From Oidiodendron maius Zn (lineage: Eukaryota > Ascomycota > Leotiomycetes > Myxotrichaceae): a stretch of DNA of 64,000 bases. Both the position numbers and the translations under genes were made by a program. Each line of letters starts with the position of its first letter. The first letter of the stretch is position 1. Below the pieces are notes generated by a model, which searched no databases, was not told the DNA's origin, and saw only the letters and a program-made list of their open reading frames with translations. Of this stretch, positions 44,927-58,300 are shown piece after piece. Where the stretch lies: NCBI GenBank assembly GCA_000827325.1, contig KN832870.1, positions 4,278,001 to 4,342,000 of the forward strand, read 5' to 3'.

Positions 44927-45500
44927 TTTCTTTAATAAGTTTTTTAATTATATTTAATAAAGAGATTAATCTTTAGTCTTTAATTATTTATTATTATATT
45001 AATATCTTATCTAGTTTTTTAAGAACTATTATTTTTATACTATAGAATTACTTTAAAAAGTATTTAAAGTTAAAGCTAGTTTAGATTATAGCTATAAGAA
45101 TTATTAAAAAAGGTTTATTATATATCTTTAGAAACTCTATTAAAAGATTATTATTTAGTTCTAGTATTTTCTAGACTCTTTATTTAAGTCTTTCTTTAAT
45201 TTCCTTAATAATAATTATCTTTTTAATAAAGAATTATTACTAGATTAAAGTTTTCTTCTAGATAGTATTCTTAATATAGTAATAGTATTATTAATAGCTT
45301 TTAAAAAGTATAACTTTTTAGTTATATTTATTATTAAAGTTTCTAAAGAGTCTTTAGTTATTTTAAAGCTCTAGTAAAGACTAGTCTTTAATATCTTATT
45401 TATAATTTCTAGATTATTTATCTTTATTTCTAGATAGTTTTTTAAAGCTTTATTTATATATATTATAATATTATAATATAGGAATCTTTAGATAATATAA

Positions 45501-46176
45501 AATACTAATATTTAAGGATTATTTCTAGTTAATAGAGAGTTTTATATATTTAAGAATATAACTAATCTAAATCCTCTCTCTTCTTTCTCTCCCTTTTTTT
45601 ATCTTTAATCTAGCTAACTAGTTAGATTTAACTACTCTTTTAAGTTAGTTTTTTTAGTCTATAAGATCTATAATTCCTTTTATAACTAGACTATTAGATT
45701 CTAATTAGTTAACTAATCCCTTTACTTCTAGTATAATTTTAAAGTATTTAATACTATAATTACTTTAGATACTAAAACTTTAGCTATCTTCTTAATATTA
45801 ATCTCTTGATTATTCTAAAGGGAGTAATATACTATAATCTAATTAGTTATATCCTCTTCTAAATCAACTATCCTTTTATCCTTTAAGTAAATAAAGCTCT
45901 TTATATCTATTAGCTTAATCCTTTGATTAGAAATAATTAAAGAACTAGCTATACCTTATATTTCTTAGATTAATTTAAGAGATTTAGTCTAATAGCTATT
46001 ATTTTCAAGCTTTTCTTTAATCTCTTTAATCTCTCTAAACCCCTTTTACTAGTATCTAGTTATTAGAGTTAAATTAATAGACTTCTAGACTTAAATACTC
46101 TATTTAATAGTCTATAAAATATAGTATATCTTAGTATAATCTCTTCTAGTATTAAATTCAGTTATAAGAAACTATA
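45501..46176. other. AT-rich relic, unassigned
   Basis: Severely RIP-altered. Minus-strand frames give charged, coiled-coil-like pieces (SFIYLKDKRIVDLEEDI near 45910-45860; KKGRERREDLD near 45590). They could be the 5' part of the LINE or the C-terminus of a DNA transposase. The outer gypsy element inserted at its right edge. Confidence 0.25.
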
Positions 46177-46184
46177 AAAGCTAT
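46177..46184 (+). repeat. Left target duplication of the outer gypsy fossil
   Basis: AAAGCTAT here and at 57103-57110 directly flank the two LTRs, so 46185-57102 entered as one insertion. The exact length depends on where the LTR edge is drawn. Confidence 0.6.
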
Positions 46185-46410
46185 AATGAACCTAGCTAGA
46201 TTAGCTAGCAGTTTACTAGTATAGCAGTAATCATGCTTCTATAAGTCACCTAATAAGCTCCTTCTATATATAAGGAGCTTTACTCTTGTCCTCTCCTTTA
46301 CTCCTTAACTTATTCTTTTAGTTATCTTGGTTAATAGTTGAATATACCTTATATCTAGTGCTATACCTTATTCTAAGGATCTAGATCCCTATTCTTCCTA
46401 AGCTATTATA
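46185..46410 (+). repeat. 5' LTR of the outer gypsy fossil
   Basis: 226 bp, beginning AATGAACCTAGC and ending GCTATTATA. The same sequence occurs at 56877-57102 and 60434-60659, each 226 bp long. Confidence 0.85.
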
Positions 46411-47812
46411 TAAGAACAAGTTCAATAAACCTTCTAGAAATAAAGCTTAAATATATCCCTCTCTTTTGTATTAAACTTACTATATTAAATAGATCTATAA
46501 AGCCACAATATAATATTCTATAAGCTTACTCTAACTGGAAGTCAAGTAGAAGAGATATTAGGTTAAAGCCTTCTATCTATTACTACCCTCTCTAGCTCCT
46601 CTTAATTAAGTTAAGCTAGCCCTTCTTAAGAAGAGCCTAAAATACTAAGCCTTTATTATTAACCCCTATATTAGTAATAATGTCAACTATATGATATAAG
46701 CCTATAGGCAAAGCAGCAGCTACCTAAAAGACAGGAGAATCCTCTACTTACTAGGAAACACCTCCTATATAGTCTAGAGACTCTATCCTTAAGTCCTAGC
46801 CAATTGATTTAGACTCTACTTAAAATCTGGAACCAAGGGTATATCTAAATCAGAGCTTATTGAACCTTATTGGATCCTTGGTCCAGCTAATAGACAAGCA
46901 GTTTTAGAGTCTCCTAATGCAGTTTCCGGCTAAGGATCTAAGGACTAGTATATCAGATACTTAAGAACCCCTTTACTACCTACTAGGAGACCTAGACAAC
47001 TCTCCTTCTAATAGCTCCTATAGATCTTATTAGGATTATAGCTCCAGGCACTACTAGTATAATCGGAGCTACCTATAATCTATAAAGTATTCCCTTAAGT
47101 ATATAGATCCTACTAAGCTTAATAATAGTGTTTTATCTACTTATATTATATAGAGATCCCTCCTATAAAGAAAACTGTATACTAATATAGACTAGTAGTC
47201 TATAGAATAAGACTAGATCGATTATATCTTTAGCTATACTAAAGGCAAGGCCTAGAGCTTCCTAGAACTAAGGATCGATAAGGATAGTCTAGATCTCTAG
47301 CTAACTGTAGACAAGATACTAGAGTATTTGAATATAGTCTTCTAGAACCACTTTAAGACTAAGTAGTCAGAGAACTCTTTTTATACTCTAAAGCATTCTC
47401 TAGGACAGGACTTTAATAAATTCTATACTAAATTCATATATCTAGCCTTAGTAAGAAGGGTCCCCTCTATTATATAGTAAAGTCACTTATAGTACAAGCT
47501 AAATAAAGAGTTTAAGAACCAGCTTCTAGCTATATACTACTAATACTCTATATATCAGGAACTAGTATATAAGTGCTAGAGACTAAGTATTAATCTTAAG
47601 GAGCTTTACTGTCAATTTCTACCTATAAGTCAGGTCTAGTGTTGCTAGCCTGATCCTTTAGCTATATAACCTATAAAACCTAGTAGTTCTACTATATAGC
47701 TACCCTTAGGTATACTGCTAGTATCTAGACGTTTATATAGACTATCCTGAGCTTTATCTATAGCTAAGAAAAGGGATTTATTAACTCCAGATTCTAGAGT
47801 ATCCTCTATACT

Positions 47813-47877
47813 AGCAACTAATCTATTAAAAGTATCTTACTTCAACTATAGTGAAGTAGAGCATTTCGCTAGCTCTT
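47813..47877 (+). repeat. 65-bp flank duplication, left
   Basis: This 65-bp piece of the outer gypsy interior is present again at 52305-52369 with two C/T differences. A related copy of the element at about 62060-62125 has it only once and without interruption, so the duplication arose with the inner insertion. Confidence 0.8.
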
Positions 47878-50800
47878 CCTGAAGAACTCTAGGATCCACC
47901 TGGTCCTAGGATAGGAAGGCGCGGGTTCGATATTGGGTCTTGATCCTATCTTGAGCAGCAACCTTAGCATCCCTCCAGGTAAGTGTATCCGCTTTCTGGT
48001 TCTGTTTACCAGGCCTATAGGACACGACAAAGTGGTATTCGGCCAGCGCTTCAGCCTAGCGAGCCTGACGGCTGGTTAGCTGCTTTATTGACATGAAGTA
48101 CTCCAGGGCCTTATAGTTGGTGTAGATTTTGACCTGTTTTGCGGTCCTTTAGAGCTCTAGGCGCTACTTGGCCAGTGATCTGACTATAGTTAGTATTTCC
48201 TTATCGTGTATCTTGTAGTTATACTCGGTAGGCGCTATAGTCTTTAAGAAGTAGGCAACTGGATACTATTCCTTGTTAGGGTGGAGTTGTAATAGGATAC
48301 CAGCGATCACCCTGTCCGATATATCTGTTTCGATCATTGACTTATATTTAGGGCTATAATAGTGTAGTACTGGTACAGCCGTGAGCTGTAGCTTTAGCTC
48401 CTCAAAAGCCTCCCAGTACTGCTTGTTGAATACAAATGGAATATCGGTCTTTATAAGTTGGATTAGGGGCTTAGCAATCCTTCTATAGTCCCGGATAAAG
48501 CGCCTATAAAAGTTACAGAAGTCTAGGAACGACTGGATTCCCTTTATAGTAGTAGGAGCAGTCTAGTTGACCACTATAGAGACCTTTTCTGGGTTGACCT
48601 TAATACTATCTGTAGTAATAATAAAGCCTAGGTATTTAGTATACTTGACCCTGAATTTATACTTCTTCAGGTCAGCCTATAAGCCTATATCCCTTAGCCG
48701 CTACAAGACCTTCTTAATATACTCTTTATATTCCAACTTGTTTTTAGAGTAAATAAGGATATTGTCTAGGTAAACAGTACAGAAATTGTCCAGGTAATCA
48801 AACAGGATATCATTTATATACTGCTAATATATTGCTAGTCTGTTAGTAAGGCTAAAAGGGAGGACCTTACACTTATATAAGCTATAATGAGTCTGGAAGG
48901 TAGTCAGCTCTTTAGACTCAGGGTCTATCTGGATCCGATTAAAAGCCTGATAGATATCTAGCTTGGTATAGAGCCTAGTATAGCTGATCTGGCTTAGTAA
49001 CTTATTAATTAACAGGAGGGGATACTAATCCTTGTAGGTTATCTGGTTCAAGTTCCGGAAATCAATATAGAGATATAGGTGTCTATTAGCCTTATAGATA
49101 AAGAGGATCGGTATAGTAAAGGGGGCCTGACTAGGCTCTATAAAACCCTTATAAAGGTTCTTGATAAGGTAGCGCTTGATCTCCTCTAGCTCCTTTATAG
49201 TTATATAGTATAGTGGTCCAAAACCCAGGTTATTAGGCTCTATCAGGTCAATCCTATAATTGTAGGGCTAGTTAGGAGGCAATATATCCGATACTTTTTT
49301 GGAAAAAATGTCCTGGAACTCCTTATAAGCTGCTGGTAACAGTAGTTCTTACAGTATAGTAGGCTCTGACTAGCTAATTTGATAGAGGTTAGTAGTCTAG
49401 CTGCTACTATCTATAAGACTTTAGTCCTTCTGATCTTAGATCAACTAGTCAATCTTGTATAGGCTAGTTAAAAAGAGCTCGCTATCCTCTTAGTATAGAT
49501 ATAAGTGGAAACCGTTCACTAAAATAGCGTTAATATCTATCTAGTAGGGCTTCTTAGCCTTAGTAGGCTAGTAGGGCTTCTTTTAGTAAAGGAGGTTAGG
49601 GGTTCATTATTGGTCTAAAAGGTTATTATTTATCTTCTATAGGCAGTCCTGGAGCTCTAGCTTAAAGGAGACCTTAGGTTGAAGCTTCTGCTTTGGCTTT
49701 AGTCAAGGGGTTGGTTTAACCTGGCTACTAGAGGAAATCATAGCGATCTCTATACTCTTATAGCCTGAGTCGCTTCCCTGATCTATAGTAGTGAAGGCCT
49801 GGTCCCTGTAATCTGTATCCTCTTAGTAGCTAAGAGCCCTTGGGGCTAGGATTAGATTCTAGCAGTTTTACTGGATTTCCTTAGCTACCAAGTAGCTAGG
49901 TAGTAACTTAGCTGGCCAGACTAAGCGGTATTGCCGGTAATCTAGTAAGATATCAAAATAGGCTAGCCATTTCTGTCCTATTATTATATCGTGGCTTCCT
50001 AGGTCCAATATTAAGAGGGGTATATTATACTGGCAATACTGGTCAACAGTCAGGTATAGCTGTATATAATAGATAACTAGTCTCCCTGGCTGGCTATTAT
50101 ATCCTTTGACCTAGATAGGGCTAGGTAGTCAGGCAGTAGTAATATTAAAGGACCTAGCTAGGTTAATTATAAAGAGTGTATTAACAAATACAAATCTATT
50201 TGCTCCGGAGTCAATAAGGGTATATAAGGCAACACTAGTTCCATTGGTTGATAGTATACAGGCTATAGTAAGGTGCTGTCCTTCTATAAGACTTCTTAAG
50301 TCAATTCCCTGCAAATTAACCCCTAGAAAGCCTAGACTAGAGTCTTTATCTAGGCCTCCTCTTTTCCCGGGTCTGTATTAGCGACTCTATCCCTGTAAAT
50401 AGTGTTCTTATAGACTCCTAGGTCTCCAGCTTTATTATTCTCAATATCCTTGACATTAGCCGCTTGGTCCAGTAGCTTATAGTCTATATGTAGGTGGCCG
50501 ATCCCCCTGTAATTAAAGTACCTGGTCTGCTAGTACAGCTGGAACGGTGATATAACTGGCTGGGGGTTGATCGGCTTGGGCCGAGGCAGCCAGCCTGGGG
50601 CTAGTGGTGGTATACTACCTACTTGACTGAGTGGCTTTAGGAGTTAAGGATACCTAACAGCCGGACGGGCAGGAGGTAGCTGTATAGTAGCTTTAGCCTC
50701 TTGGTCCTTTATAATCTGGCTGTTGAAGCATTGTAGGTTGGTATCAATACAGCCTAGACGATTGTAGAGCTTCTAGAAGTCGCTATCTAGGTTATACTTG

Positions 50801-52304
50801 GTAGCCAGGATATATGACTAAAGAGGAGCTATAACCTTTTTGTATAAATCGTCAAAACGGTCTGCCTCTGGGATCTGGCCTCTATTAGCTAGCTAGAGGA
50901 ATTATATCTTGAAGTCCTGGAAAAACTCCTTATCCTTTATTTTCAGTTCCTTGTATTTAGTATAGGAGTCTTCCTTGTAGTATTGGTTATAATAGATATT
51001 ATTAAGGGCTGTTAGTATCTCAGTATAGTTAAGGTAAGGGTTGTTGTTCTCTATATTACTGGTATATTGAGGGTATAAGTACTACTAAGCCTCTCCCTCT
51101 ATATAGTCAAAGATAAACGACTAGATCTCCTAATTGCTATCAAATTGAGAGCTATCAATTTAGAGTTTATCTATAACTTACTCCTTCTAGGCTTAATACT
51201 TAACAGTTCTATCCTTCTTCTTAGAGAACCAAGGAGAGTCCTTATGCTTTGGTTTATATTGAACTGTATACTAGGATTTAGATCTGGTTGTTGGTTCTAG
51301 GGAAGCTCGGGGAGGAGTCAGGTTTTAGAGTAACTGGGCAACTATAGCCTCCAGCTTTTCAATCTGTTTCTAGATAGTCTTAGCCTCTATTTGACTCTTG
51401 ACTTAGGTATACTAGAGAGCTAAGAGGTTGGTATACTAGTCTAGGCTTTTAAAGGGTTCCTGATCGAGGGGGTCGCTTTCAAAAGAGGCTGGATACTAAG
51501 TGGATCCTTATAGTTTAGGAGGTCTATAAGAGGCATCCCTTGCTTTACCCTTGTCCTTGGCTGGAGGGGCTATATTGGTGGTCTTGAATTTGAAGGTTAA
51601 GCTTGGAGTATCGAATCAGTTATATAGTTATATTATAGGTATATCCTGATTCCTGTTGCTATAGGCTGTTAGGGGTAGTATTCTTGCTAGGATATATTTG
51701 CTAGTTATATAGGTGTATATTTGAAGGTCGAAGAGTATAAAAGGTTTAATAGATCAGTAAAGGTAGTAAGTACAAACAGGCTCGATAAACACTAGTTCTG
51801 ATCAAATTCTGGCTTCTAAGGCTTCTCTAGCTGCCTTTGCTTTGATAGCTTGTTTTACGACTATATAGTCGGAGCTAGTGATATTAAAGGTATAAAAGGG
51901 CTATAGATCGACTAATCTGGTGGCTCTTAGCAAGCAGCAGTAGTATTTAATCTCGACTAACTACAAGGGTAAAGAAGAAGAAGAGTGAGTTTAATTGTAA
52001 TGTAACAGCCTAGCTACTATAAGCTTTATGAAGGGAGGCAGTGGCTAGTTAAGGTGCTATATTGATGAAGACAATTAAACTAAGGAGAGAAAAGCTCTCT
52101 GGGTAAACGCTTAACTGTATAAATACTACTTGGTCTGGATTAAGCCTAGTGCTAAGGGAATGTAGCGAATCGCTGGCGGCCGCTCTGGCCTGCTAGTCCT
52201 AATCCATCATGAATCCTCCTTAACCACTATGTCTGGATCCTGGCCACTGCCAGCCTAGCAGAACTACCCTATCCTAGCCTGGCTAGGCTGTTATACTCTA
52301 TACC
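47878..52304 (-). mobile_element. Inner Ty3/gypsy fossil nested in the outer one
   Basis: A 4.4-kb segment in the opposite orientation to its host element. On the minus strand it shows a leader at about 52300-51700; a gag with a coiled-coil part and a CCHC-type zinc-knuckle region near 50500; a protease with its DSGA box near 50210; reverse transcriptase at about 49300-48450; and RNase H to about 47900. No integrase and no second LTR are seen, so it is a partial copy. It is less RIP-altered and GC-richer than the outer element, so it is probably younger, though broken in many places. The 65-bp duplicated flanks are much longer than the 4-6 bp usual for LTR-element integration. Confidence 0.8.
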
Positions 52305-52369
52305 AGCAATTAATCTATTAAAAGTATCTTACTTTAACTATAGTGAAGTAGAGCATTTCGCTAGCTCTT
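52305..52369 (+). repeat. 65-bp flank duplication, right
   Basis: Second copy of 47813-47877; sequence after it continues the outer gypsy interior. Confidence 0.8.
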
Positions 52370-55300
52370 GCTCTAACCCTTATACTATATCAAGGATTAA
52401 TAAGATTAAACAAGACATTAAGGTTTCTAGTAATAAAGCAAATAATAAGGCTGACTCTAAATCTAAGTCAGAAAACTAGAAGCCCTAAGCTAAGGCTCCT
52501 CCTTTAGGGCCTATATATTCAACCTCTAGTAGATTGATTTAAGTTTACTAATAGCAGGCAACTCCTTTACCTTTATATATATACTCTATAAGGATAGAGT
52601 TGTAATCCAAGCTAAAGCCCTTAGTAATACTAAAGCTAGTGGCTATATTTTCCTTAATTCAAGATTTATATTAGACCTCTATTATACTTTTAATTTAAAG
52701 CCTAGACAACTTCCCTAGATTATCTACTCTAAGGGATTTAATAGTAAGAAAGAGTCTCTAATATCTTAATATCTCTTGTTTAATATAGAGATTAATAGCT
52801 ATAGGATCTATAACCTTTTAATACTAATTATAGAGCTAGACTCTTATAATATTATTATTGGAAGGAATTTCTTTGATTATTTCTATATTTTGATTAATAT
52901 TTATAACTAATAGCTATAGTAGCCTTAGGAATTTCCCTCTAATAAGACTTACTTATAAACTATTACTATATACCTAAAAAGTGAGATTAGGCCTCAAAAG
53001 ATCTAGCTATAATATTAGTAAGATATATTTAGAAGAGACTGCCTAATTACCTATAATAAGAGGAGATATAAGGATAGTGTCTAGATTAAAGCCTTGATAA
53101 GGGATCTAGCTAAAAGGCTACCCTTTGATTACCTAGCAGCTAGCCAGCTGCCTGACTAATAATTTAACCTGGCTACCTAGGAAAATCCAATAAGCCCTTT
53201 AGTACTCTAAGATAGAACTACCTCTCTAAAAGTAAAGGCTTATAGCCCTATATAGGAGCGCTAGAACTATAAGAACTTAGAACAGATAGAATAGGAGTTG
53301 AAAGGTCTTGATAATCCTTGTCTAGCTATACTAAACCCCCTTAAGAAGCGACTACTAATCCAGGAAGCAGAGCTATAAGCTAAGCCTCCTCTAATAATTA
53401 ATATTAAGATAATTTTAGGCAATAGATTTATACTTAATATAAGATAGCCTAATATAGAAGTGTTCTTGATTACTCTAGATAGCTTAGACTATATAATTAA
53501 GGATAAAGGATAGGAGTCCTAGCCTTTACTAGACTAATCAATTAAGGTATTAAAGCAGAAAGTGTTTAGCTTCCTATACTACTGTTTAGACTTCTTCTTA
53601 AAAGAGTAATCTAATATCCTACTACTATCTTATAGTATTAACTACTAGATTAAGCTAACTAATAATAGTAAGAATCTAGAGTTTAGCTATCTAAGCAAGT
53701 ACTTTATAGAGGAGCTTACTACTATATATCGCTACCTAATAGATAGTTTAGTTAAGGGATTTATTGTAGTAAGCTAAGTACCCTTTATATCTCCTATTCT
53801 CTTTATATAAAAGGGTAATAGCTCTCTATATTTCTGTATAGACTACTATAAGCTTAATGTACTGACTAAGAAGAACCAATATCCCTTGCCCTTAATCAAT
53901 AAGACTCTAGTATAACTAGCTAGAGCTAAGGTATTCACTAAGCTAGACATCTAGCAGGCTTTCCACTAGATCTGTATCTTCCCTGAGTCTAAGGAACTGA
54001 CTATATTCTAGATATATTATAGGCTATTTTAATACAAGGTCCTTTCCTTTAGACTGACTAATAGACTAGCTACCTTTTAGAGCTATATTAATAATATATT
54101 AAGAGACCTCCTTAATATAATCTATATAGCTTACCTAGATAATATTCTAATCTACTTTAAGGATAAGCTTAAATATAAAGTATATATTAAGTAGGTAGTT
54201 GACTACCTTTAGGCTATAGGCCTATAGACTAATATTAAGAAATACAAGTTTAGTATTAAACAGACAAAATATCTTGGCTTTATTATTTCAACTAATAGTA
54301 TCTAGGTTAACCCTAACAAGATCTAGGTAATCAAGGACTAGATATACTCTTATACTATTAATAGTATCTAATCTTTCCTTAGGTTTTATAACTTTTACTG
54401 TAGGTTTATCTATAACTATAGCTAGATCACTGCTCCTCTAACTTACCTAACTTATAAGGATTATAAGTTTGATTTCAATTAGTCCTATATCTAGATATTC
54501 AAGACCCTTAAATATATACTGATAAATATACCCCTTCTAGCCTACTATAATATAGACAGCTAGTGCCTTCTTAAGATAGATATATCTGATATAGTAGTTA
54601 TAGTAGTATTCTCCTAAAAGGGACTTAATAGAGAATAGTATCCAGTTAGATACTTCTTGAAGACTATAGCTCTAGCTAAGATAAACTACCTAATCTATAA
54701 TAAGGAGATACTAGCCATTGTCTAAGTATTGGAATACTAGTATATAGAGCTAGAGAGAACCAAGGACTAGGTCTAGGTTATTATAGACTATAAGGCCCTT
54801 AAGTACTTTATATCTACTAAGCTACTCTTGGCTTACTAGGCTAGATAAGCAGAGATCCTCTTATAATATTACTTTAAAATCTTGTATAAGCTAGGCAAAT
54901 CGAATAAAATGGACCCCTTGATATAACTTAATAAGAAGGCTTTAAACTAGATAAAGTATAATAACCAAGAGCAGGTCTTATTGCCTCTAGACTAATTAGA
55001 TCTATAGATTATATAGGAGCTAGAAGTAAACTAGATAGCCTTCTCCCTCTTACTAATTATAGAATAACTAGACTTGATTAATAAGATCCTCTAAGTAAAC
55101 TAGACTATACCTGAACTAGAGCCTATATATAAGCTAGCTATAGGCTAGAAGGGAGGATATACCCTTAAGAGTAGACTACTTAAGAGATATAGCAAGCTAG
55201 TAGTAGCTAAATTAGTTTATATAGATCTGATTATAGCTATATACTATAGTCTAGCTATAGTCTATCTAGGCTAGGGCAAGACAAAGGCTCTGATTAGAGC

Positions 55301-56876
55301 AAGATACTACTAGATAGGGATAAACAATAATATAGACTGCTTTATCAATAATTGCTATACCTACTATAGATTAAAGGTCCCTCAAGATAAGACTCTAGGG
55401 CTATTATACCCCTTACTAATACCTGACCAGCTATAGCAATATATCTTGGTTGATTTCAAGGATATACCTTCTAATTAGGATAGTATATAGCTTAGCTTTA
55501 CCTGAAGTATATATATAAGTATTATAGGCTAGTAACAACTATAGTCTCAGATTGTAGCCTATAATTTGTATCAGCATTCTAGGAAGAGTTTTGCTAACTA
55601 CTAGATATTAAGTTAAAGCTCTCTATAGCTTACTACCTCTAGACTGATAGATAGACTAAGAACGTGAACTAGTAGATTGATCAATAGCTAAGACTCTTTA
55701 TTAATGCTTTCTAGGATAACTAGTCTAGCTTAATCGATACAGTCGATTATATAGCTATAGCTCTCCTATATAACTTGATAGGATTATCATCCTTCTAGGT
55801 TAAGCTAGGCTACCAGCTATAAATGAATATTGACTAGGACTATCTGTAGGACAATATCACGGTCTTGGAGCATATCCGCAAGGCTAGGCAGGATACCTAG
55901 AAGCAGATCGAGAGGATCTATAAGGCCTAGGAGTAGTATAGGGATAGTATAGCCAAGGCTCAGGAGAAGCAACAGATCTAGGCTAATAAGCACTACTGAT
56001 CTGTAGACTTTCAGGTAAGAGATAAGGTATAGGTATTAACAAGGAACTAGATAAGCAAACACTCTAGTTAGAAGCTAGAGTATCAGAACAAGGGTCTATA
56101 CAAGATTATAGAGCAAGTTAGACACTTGTATTAGCTTAAGCTACTAGATAACAATAAGCAGTATAATATATTTATACTAGACCTCTTATATAAGGATCTA
56201 GGGAACCCTTTACTAGGGTAATATCAAGAACCCCTTCTACCTATAATATATAACCAGGAGTAGAAGTAGGAGATTAACCAAGTACTCTAGAGCTGTAAGA
56301 AGTATCAGAAGCTCTAATACTAGGCTAAGTGGAAAGGTATTGATTATAACCCTATATTTTATAATGCTAAGAGTTTTAAAGGGGCTCTATATAAGATTAA
56401 AGCCTTCTATAATCAATACCTAAAGGCTATAGGACCTCTAGTAAACCTGAAATACTAGCTAGACTACTATAAACAAGGCAAAGAACTGGAAAACTATCCA
56501 AATAATAATGCTTATACTGATATACATTAAGCCTAGCCTAGCTATAAAAGATAGAGAAGGACTAACTTCTAACTACTAGAGCTTATACTTATTAGTAACT
56601 AAAGTATACAGGAGCTAAGTCTCTATAAAGTCAAGCTATAACCCTAGTCCTAGCTCTCTACTACTATACTAGGCTATTGACTCTATAGCCTCTACCCTCT
56701 TTAGAACTATCACTGTTTGATTATCGCTACTGTTTAAGGCTTATTATTATTCTATTCTTGTTACTAAATAACCTTCAATCACTACTTAATTCTTGTTTCT
56801 AGTTACTTTCTATTGCTACTAAATCGACTTTTATTATATAGCTTAAGGGTAAGCCTCTAAAAAAGAGGAGTAATAT

Positions 56877-57102
56877 AATGAACCTAGCTAGATTAGCTAG
56901 CGGTTTACTAGTATAGCAGTAATCATGCTTCTATAGGTTATCTAATAAGCCCCTCTTATATATAAGGAGCTCTACTCTTATCCTCTCCTTTATTCCTTAA
57001 CTTATTCTTTTAGTTATCTTAGTTAATAGTTGAATATACCTTATATCTAGCACTATACCTTATCCTAAGGATCCAGATCCCTATTCTTCCTAAGCTATTA
57101 TA
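56877..57102 (+). repeat. 3' LTR of the outer gypsy fossil
   Basis: 226 bp, same ends as the 5' LTR. It is followed directly by AAAGCTAT (57103-57110), the right target duplication. Confidence 0.85.
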
Positions 57103-57149
57103 AAAGCTATCTTTTAATATAATACTTCTAGTTCTAAATAATCCCTTAA

Positions 57150-58300
57150 TTTAATAGTTGAAAAATAGACATTATATTAGCTAGAAACTACTTAATTTAA
57201 GTCTATTTAAATAGTTAATTACTCTCCTTAATTAATCTAACTATAGCTTTATAAATACTAAAGTTATCTATTAAAAGAAGTATAGGTTTTTAAGCCCTTT
57301 TATTAAACTACTTTAGCTATTTAACTATAATTATATAGATTATCTAAGTAGTTAAATTTACTTTCTAAAAGAAGCTCTTATTCTTAATATTTATAATATA
57401 ATTTTAAATGAAATAATAAAGCCTTTAAGCTTTATTAATAAACTAAAGAGAGAGCTTATTACTACTATCCTTATTATAGTAGAGATTAGCTATAATTCAA
57501 GTTTTATTAACTCTTTTACTAGTAGAGATTATTATAAGGCTTATATTTAGAAGTCTTTTCTAAAGAAATCTAGTCTTATCTATATTATAAGTATTATTAG
57601 CTGAATATTTAGTCTTAATTATCTGAATATTTATTTATTTATTATTTATTCTCTATAATAGTTAAGCTATAATACTTCTATATAATAATATCCTATATAT
57701 AAAGACTAATATAACCTTTTAGAAGAATCTTTACTAATATATATACCCTTCTTATAATATAGACAAATAATCAGAAAGTCTAGATAAACTTATCTAGTAG
57801 TAACTTTAAACTAAACTTCCTTCTTTTCTCTAGAATTAGACTACTATCCCTACCTCTAGTATCTAGCTCTATCTCTTATTTAGTTCTATTTTTAGATAGC
57901 CTTTAGAGAGCTAGTTACTTTACTATTTGATTAGTTATAATTATAGGGTTCTATTACTTTAGTCTTAAGCTCTTTAGTTATATATTAATAATTTAGTCTT
58001 TATTGTTTCTAGAGGCTTATCTCTCTAGAAAAGTAGAGTTTTATCTAGGTTCTTAGTTAAGTAACTACTACTATAGTATCTAGAAATAGAAGCTAGAGCT
58101 AAGGTTCTTAATTAGATAAAAACTACTATTATAATAACTAGAAGTAGAATCTAGATTTAAGCTAAGCTTAGAAAGAGTAGTCCTAGATAAACTAGCTAGT
58201 TATCTTCTAGAAGATAATAGAAGAGGTATCTAGAGCTAGATTTAAACTAGTATCCCTTATATACTATATTCTAGTAAATAGGATAAGACTTATTAATTAT
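57150..58300 (-). mobile_element. Fot1/pogo-type DNA transposon relic
   Basis: Read on the minus strand at 57595-57561 the frame gives NTYNIDKTRFL, matching the first catalytic aspartate block of pogo/Fot1 transposases (NIYNIDETGFL), with Glu-to-Lys and Gly-to-Arg changes that fit RIP. IKTKYSA precedes it, as expected for this family (…KYGI..DIYN.DE). The rest is too mutated to place the second and third acidic residues or the terminal inverted repeats, so the bounds are rough. The enzyme would have been a DDE cut-and-paste transposase. Confidence 0.55.

Larger units (their letters stand above)
43850..45500 (-). mobile_element. LINE copy D: reverse-transcriptase part, split from copy B
   Basis: On the minus strand the frames give a non-LTR reverse transcriptase in order. 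FNIKEIFNIINYTRLLNILY is at about 44610-44550. SLLLLILFLFYIVLLYKALE and the catalytic-box remnant RFIDNINLLVI (family FxDD) are at about 44400-44295. KSKLIYF, VYFLKVLNKKL-like spacing and then NSRDIISYFSI fall at the junction near 43850. The last phrase aligns with NPRGIANHLST at about 1398-1430 in copy A, and copy B begins with the residues that come next. RIP is severe. The upstream part (44927-45500) is mutated beyond clear assignment but gives charged helical frames (LEIINKILKTSLYQSFKI, KDLNKESRKY) that suit the segment before the polymerase. A gap of N interrupts it. Confidence 0.75.
46185..57102 (+). mobile_element. Outer Ty3/gypsy LTR retrotransposon fossil (with nested insertion)
   Basis: Two LTRs of 226 bp (46185-46410 and 56877-57102) and a shared 8-bp flank define one insertion. 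Parts seen on the plus strand, in order: a gag region at about 46900-47810 and 52380-52560; a protease region near 52650-52900; reverse transcriptase at about 53800-54500; RNase H at about 54500-54950; integrase at about 55150-55950; and a chromodomain-like end near 56250-56450. This order is that of Ty3/gypsy chromoviruses. A purine-rich tract precedes the 3' LTR. It is broken by dozens of RIP-type changes and by the insertion at 47878-52304. The LTRs still resemble each other closely, differing mainly by transitions, so it is a moderately old copy. Confidence 0.85.
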
